Source of the DNA: an uncultured Ruminococcus sp.
Lineage (GTDB): Bacteria > Bacillota > Clostridia > Oscillospirales > Ruminococcaceae
NCBI GenBank assembly: GCA_910577575.1
Contig: CAJTOG010000013.1
Coordinates: forward strand, 1 to 34,312
Direction of reading: 5' to 3'
Length of the DNA: 34,312 bases
A program made the position numbers and the translations under genes. The notes under the pieces were generated by a model. The model searched no databases and was not told the DNA's origin. It saw only the letters and a program-made list of their open reading frames with translations. Each line of letters starts with the position of its first letter. The first letter of the stretch is position 1. Shown here in pieces: positions 31,191 through 34,312 of the stretch.

Positions 31191-32398
31191 TGCCACAGTT
31201 AAATGAAAATTTTCTCAGACTGGAGAAAAACTATTTGTTTATCAATATCGCAAAGAAAATCAATGCTTTTAAAGAAGCAAATCCGGATGCTGATATTATC
31301 AGAATGGGAATAGGCGATGTTACTCTTCCTATTGCTCCGATTGTAGTTGATGCCATGAAAAAGGGCTGTGACGAAATGGGAGTCAAGGAAACTTTCAAGG
31401 GATATGAAGACAGCGGTACAGGATATGATTTTCTTAAAAATGCTGTTTCAGGTTATTACAAAAGTTTCGGTGCTGAAATTTCTCCTGATGAAATCAGAAT
31501 AAATGATGGTGCAAAGGCTGACTGCGGAAACATAGTTGATATTTTCGGCAACGATAACATCGTACTTGTTACTGACCCCGCATATCCTGTATATGTTGAT
31601 TCAAATCTCATGAACGGACGTAAAATTATCTATGCGGATTCGAATGAGGAAAACGGCTTTGCAGCTATGCCTGATTTTAATGTACACGCTGATATTATCT
31701 ATCTCTGTTCACCCAATAACCCGACAGGTTCTGTCTACACCAATGAACAGCTTAAAATATGGATTGACTATGCAAAGCAGAATAATGCTGTAATCATCTA
31801 TGATTCAGCTTATGAAGCTTTCATTACTGAAGACGGAATCCCGAGAAGTATTTTCTGTGTGGAAGGTGCCAAAGAAGTCGCAATTGAAATGTGTTCGCTT
31901 TCAAAAACCGCCGGATTTACCGGTATGAGATGCGGATATACAGTAATTCCGAATGAACTTACAGTAAAGGCAAGCGACGGAACAATTGTTTCAATTGCAC
32001 AGATATGGGGTCGCCGTCAGGGAAGCAAGTTCAACGGTGTTTCATATCCTGTACAGTGTGCTGCTGCTGCTGTTTTCTCAGAAGAAGGTTTAAAGCAAGT
32101 ACATGAAAATATCTCATATTATCAGGAAAATGCACGTATTATCGCTGAAACTATGAAATCTCTCGGCATCAAGTTCACAGGCGGAATCAATTCACCGTAT
32201 ATCTGGTTCAAATGCCCGAATAATATGGGAAGCTGGGAATTTTTTGACCTTATGCTAAATAAGATTGCCGTGGTCGGCACTCCCGGAGAAGGATTCGGCA
32301 AAAACGGCGAGGGCTGGTTCAGACTTACTGCTTTCGGTGACAGACAGCGTACCATTGAGGCTATGGAACGTTTCAAAGAACTGGTTAAATCTTTATAA
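31190..32398 (+). CDS. dapL: LL-diaminopimelate aminotransferase
   Basis: A PLP-dependent enzyme that makes LL-diaminopimelate from tetrahydrodipicolinate in one step with glutamate, bypassing the succinyl or acetyl branches. A 402-residue protein close to the plant and chlamydial DapL length of about 410. It has NENFLRLEKNYLFINIAKKI near the start, YLCSPNNPTGSV, and the PLP lysine in CSLSKTAGFTGMRCGY. The end has PGEGFGKNGEGWFRLTAFG. It is coupled to dapF, which acts on its product. This supports the DapL variant pathway, common in clostridia. Confidence 0.97.
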   Translation: MPQLNENFLRLEKNYLFINIAKKINAFKEANPDADIIRMGIGDVTLPIAPIVVDAMKKGCDEMGVKETFKGYEDSGTGYDFLKNAVSGYYKSFGAEISPDEIRINDGAKADCGNIVDIFGNDNIVLVTDPAYPVYVDSNLMNGRKIIYADSNEENGFAAMPDFNVHADIIYLCSPNNPTGSVYTNEQLKIWIDYAKQNNAVIIYDSAYEAFITEDGIPRSIFCVEGAKEVAIEMCSLSKTAGFTGMRCGYTVIPNELTVKASDGTIVSIAQIWGRRQGSKFNGVSYPVQCAAAAVFSEEGLKQVHENISYYQENARIIAETMKSLGIKFTGGINSPYIWFKCPNNMGSWEFFDLMLNKIAVVGTPGEGFGKNGEGWFRLTAFGDRQRTIEAMERFKELVKSL

Positions 32399-32412
32399 CA
32401 ATAAAATAAGAA

Positions 32413-32447
32413 GGCTGATGCATTCAATCTGCATCAGCCATTTTTTT
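32413..32447 (+). terminator. Terminator of dapF-dapL
   Basis: GGCTGATGCA pairs with TGCATCAGCC around a seven-base loop, followed by ATTTTTTT, 15 bases past the dapL stop. Confidence 0.92.
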
Positions 32448-32985
32448 ATTCTTCTGATTCACTGCATAATTCAAGCCATTCCTCTATATTGCTTTCCGGA
32501 TTCAGTCTCTTAATCCTTGTCGTATTTGTCCAATCAGGCGTTACAACCTCAACAGTAATAATAATCTTTTTTCTGTCATCACCAAATCCGAAAAATCCTT
32601 TACAATCAAGCCGTTTCATTGCTTCTTCCATTGAATTTAAACGTAAATCGAATTCTTTGTCAAATTCTTCATCTGAAAGCGAAAATATATCATTGCTTTC
32701 AAGCATTTCATCTGATTCCGAAAAATGCGAATCATGTTCATAAGCACAATATGGAGAATCACACGGAGAATATTTATATTCTAACTTTAAATTACTGCTC
32801 AATCCAAGTTCAGAAGTCACTCTTTCCAAAGCCTCATATGACCATGCAGAAATATATGGACGTATTCCTTCATCTATAAGAAATGAAAAATAATAAAACT
32901 TTTCATTTTTCTTAAATAAAGATTTAAAAGACGATTCCAGAGATTTTTCAAAAAGTGCAGTCATCTGCTCATCAAAAGCTTTCAT
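32446..32985 (-). CDS. DUF4303-like protein
   Basis: A 179-residue acidic soluble protein. Its layout (FEKSLESSFKSLFKKNEKFY, YYFSFLIDEGIRPYISAWSY, then LKLEYKYSPCDSPYCAYEHD, a helical part with GFFGFGDDRKK and the end NPESNIEEWLE) recalls DUF4303, a family seen singly and among immunity-type proteins. ATG 32985 lies one base after the glmS stop with no clear ribosome binding site, so translation is probably coupled to glmS. The + strand terminator of dapL meets its 3' end. The function is unknown. Confidence 0.72.
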   Translation of the reverse strand: MKAFDEQMTALFEKSLESSFKSLFKKNEKFYYFSFLIDEGIRPYISAWSYEALERVTSELGLSSNLKLEYKYSPCDSPYCAYEHDSHFSESDEMLESNDIFSLSDEEFDKEFDLRLNSMEEAMKRLDCKGFFGFGDDRKKIIITVEVVTPDWTNTTRIKRLNPESNIEEWLELCSESEE

Positions 32986-32986
32986 A

Positions 32987-34312
32987 TTATTCAACAGTAA
33001 CGCTTTTTGCAAGATTTCTTGGCTTATCTACATCATAACCTTTTGCAACTGATACATAATAGCCTAAAAGCTGAAGCGGAATTACTGAAAGACTTCCGGC
33101 AAAATGCGGGTCTGTCTGCGGAATATAAACAGTGAAGTCTGCCAAATCCTCCATATTGTAATTTCCATATGTTGTTATTCCCACAAGTGACGCTCCACGG
33201 CTTTTAACTTCAACCATATTGCTTACCGTTTTTTCATACAAATCAGGCTGAGTAAGCACGCTGATAACAGGTATTCCGTTTTCAATAAGACTGATAGGTC
33301 CGTGCTTCAGTTCACCTGCCGCATATGCCTCTGAATGAATGTAACTAAGTTCTTTCATTTTAAGACTTCCTTCAAGACCGATTGCATAATCAATTCCACG
33401 TCCGATAAAGAAAGCATCCTTACAGCTTGCAAGCTTTGTTGCATACCACTGAATACGTTCCTTGTCTTCAAGAATTTTCTCGATTTTTTCAGGAATTGTA
33501 TTGATTTCACTGAGAAGTTCATTATACTGTTCCTGCTCCATTTCACCCCTTGCAGCAGCAAACTGAATTGCAAGAAGATAACCTGCAATAAGCTGGGTGC
33601 TGTAAGCCTTTGTGGTGGCAACGGAAATTTCAGGTCCTGCAAGGGTATAAAATACATTATCTGCTTCACGTGCAATGGATGAACCTACGACGTTTACAAT
33701 ACCCAGAGTCTTTACACCGCTGTCCTTAGCCATTCTGAGTGCTGCAAGACTGTCTGCTGTTTCACCTGACTGACTTATAATAATAACAAGACTGTTTTCA
33801 GCAAGTTTCATTTTTCTGTATCGGAATTCAGACGCAAGCTCAACACGTACAGGAATTGAAGTAAAATCTTCAATGACATACTGAATTGCCATACCCACAT
33901 AATAAGCTGAACCGCACGCAACTACATAAATCTGCTTCATTTCCTGCATTTCTTCATCGCTGAGACCTATTTCACCGAAACAGATTTTTCCGTCCTTTAC
34001 TACAGAATTTATAGTATCTTTAATAACTTTCGGCTGTTCATGAATTTCTTTCAGTATAAAATGCTCATATCCTCCCTTTTCAGCAGATTCAGCATCCCAC
34101 TTGATTTCAACAAGCTCTTTCTGAATTTCTTCCTGATCTATATCATAGAAAGTAACATTACCCTTTTCAAGCCTTGCAATTTCCATATTTCCGATATAGT
34201 AAACATTCCTTGTATATTTAAGAATTGCTGGAACATCCGAAGCAACATATGTTTCACCGTCTGTAATGCCAATAATCATAGGGCTGTCCTTGCGTGCGGT
34301 ATATATTTCACC
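32987..34312 (-). CDS. glmS: Glucosamine--fructose-6-phosphate aminotransferase (C-terminal part, truncated by window)
   Basis: Makes glucosamine-6-phosphate from fructose-6-phosphate and glutamine for cell-wall sugars. The frame is open to the window edge (GEIYTARKDSPMIIG), so the start and the glutaminase nucleophile lie outside; about 441 of roughly 605 residues are visible. Two SIS sugar-binding domains are clear: ACGSAYYVGMAIQYVIED with ISQSGETADSLAALRMA, and a second around FFIGRGIDYAIGLEGSLKMK and AAGELKHGPISLIE. The end DKPRNLAKSVTVE is diagnostic. A glmS ribozyme, if present, would be beyond the right edge. The DUF4303-like gene follows directly. Confidence 0.97.
   Translation of the reverse strand, partial: GEIYTARKDSPMIIGITDGETYVASDVPAILKYTRNVYYIGNMEIARLEKGNVTFYDIDQEEIQKELVEIKWDAESAEKGGYEHFILKEIHEQPKVIKDTINSVVKDGKICFGEIGLSDEEMQEMKQIYVVACGSAYYVGMAIQYVIEDFTSIPVRVELASEFRYRKMKLAENSLVIIISQSGETADSLAALRMAKDSGVKTLGIVNVVGSSIAREADNVFYTLAGPEISVATTKAYSTQLIAGYLLAIQFAAARGEMEQEQYNELLSEINTIPEKIEKILEDKERIQWYATKLASCKDAFFIGRGIDYAIGLEGSLKMKELSYIHSEAYAAGELKHGPISLIENGIPVISVLTQPDLYEKTVSNMVEVKSRGASLVGITTYGNYNMEDLADFTVYIPQTDPHFAGSLSVIPLQLLGYYVSVAKGYDVDKPRNLAKSVTVE

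Overview
The window looks like chromosomal core and near-core DNA from a low-GC anaerobic Gram-positive bacterium of the Ruminococcus/Oscillospiraceae type. The evidence is a secreted protein with a type I dockerin (cellulosome-like), a three-subunit [FeFe] hydrogenase, type III glutamine synthetase, the DapL route to lysine/meso-DAP, strong AGGAGG ribosome binding sites and many TTGACA-17-TATAAT promoters. No rRNA, tRNA, insertion sequence, prophage or CRISPR array was recognised. The placement rests on gene content alone.

Layout, left to right. 1-1993 (+): the 3' part of asnS followed by asnA. 2079-6164 (-): a signalling-type cassette made of a cytidine-deaminase-like protein with a Pro/Gln/Tyr repeat tail, an unusual protein kinase with a zinc ribbon, a von Willebrand A (VWA) protein and a small membrane protein. 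6632-8233 (-): a dockerin protein and a 58-aa DUF4250-like protein. 8602-12783 (+): hydC-hydB-hydA, a probable electron-bifurcating hydrogenase. 12866-15926 (-): a double zinc-ribbon protein, pyrimidine-nucleoside phosphorylase, and a four-gene run of small proteins ending in a BofA-like membrane protein. 16014-17210 (+): a YfcE-type phosphodiesterase and an unknown membrane protein. 17271-21937 (-): a queuosine (preQ1) operon, queD-queE-folE-unknown-queC-P-loop kinase-membrane protein-queF, headed by a preQ1-I riboswitch. 21978-24470 (-): a GntR(YtrA-like)-ABC ATPase-two paralogous permeases operon. 24596-30162 (-): pyrB, asnB, a DUF6881-like gene and glnN. 30321-32398 (+): dapF-dapL. 32446-34312 (-): a DUF4303-like gene and the C-terminal part of glmS.

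How the genes work together. Nitrogen and amide metabolism dominates: AsnA and AsnB make asparagine from ammonia and glutamine respectively, AsnS uses it, GlnN makes glutamine, and GlmS and AsnB consume it. The que genes make preQ1 from GTP, and their own leader senses preQ1. HydABC would balance NADH and reduced ferredoxin during fermentation.

Most worth a second look: (i) an aspartate carbamoyltransferase with a PyrI-type four-cysteine zinc domain fused to its C-terminus but no PyrI allosteric domain; (ii) the kinase/VWA/deaminase-like cassette, in which both the kinase and the deaminase folds have lost canonical active-site residues; (iii) the preQ1 leader, which has two successive terminator-like hairpins, each with an arm that can alternatively pair with the aptamer; (iv) a possible orphan + strand transcript at about 6285-6623.
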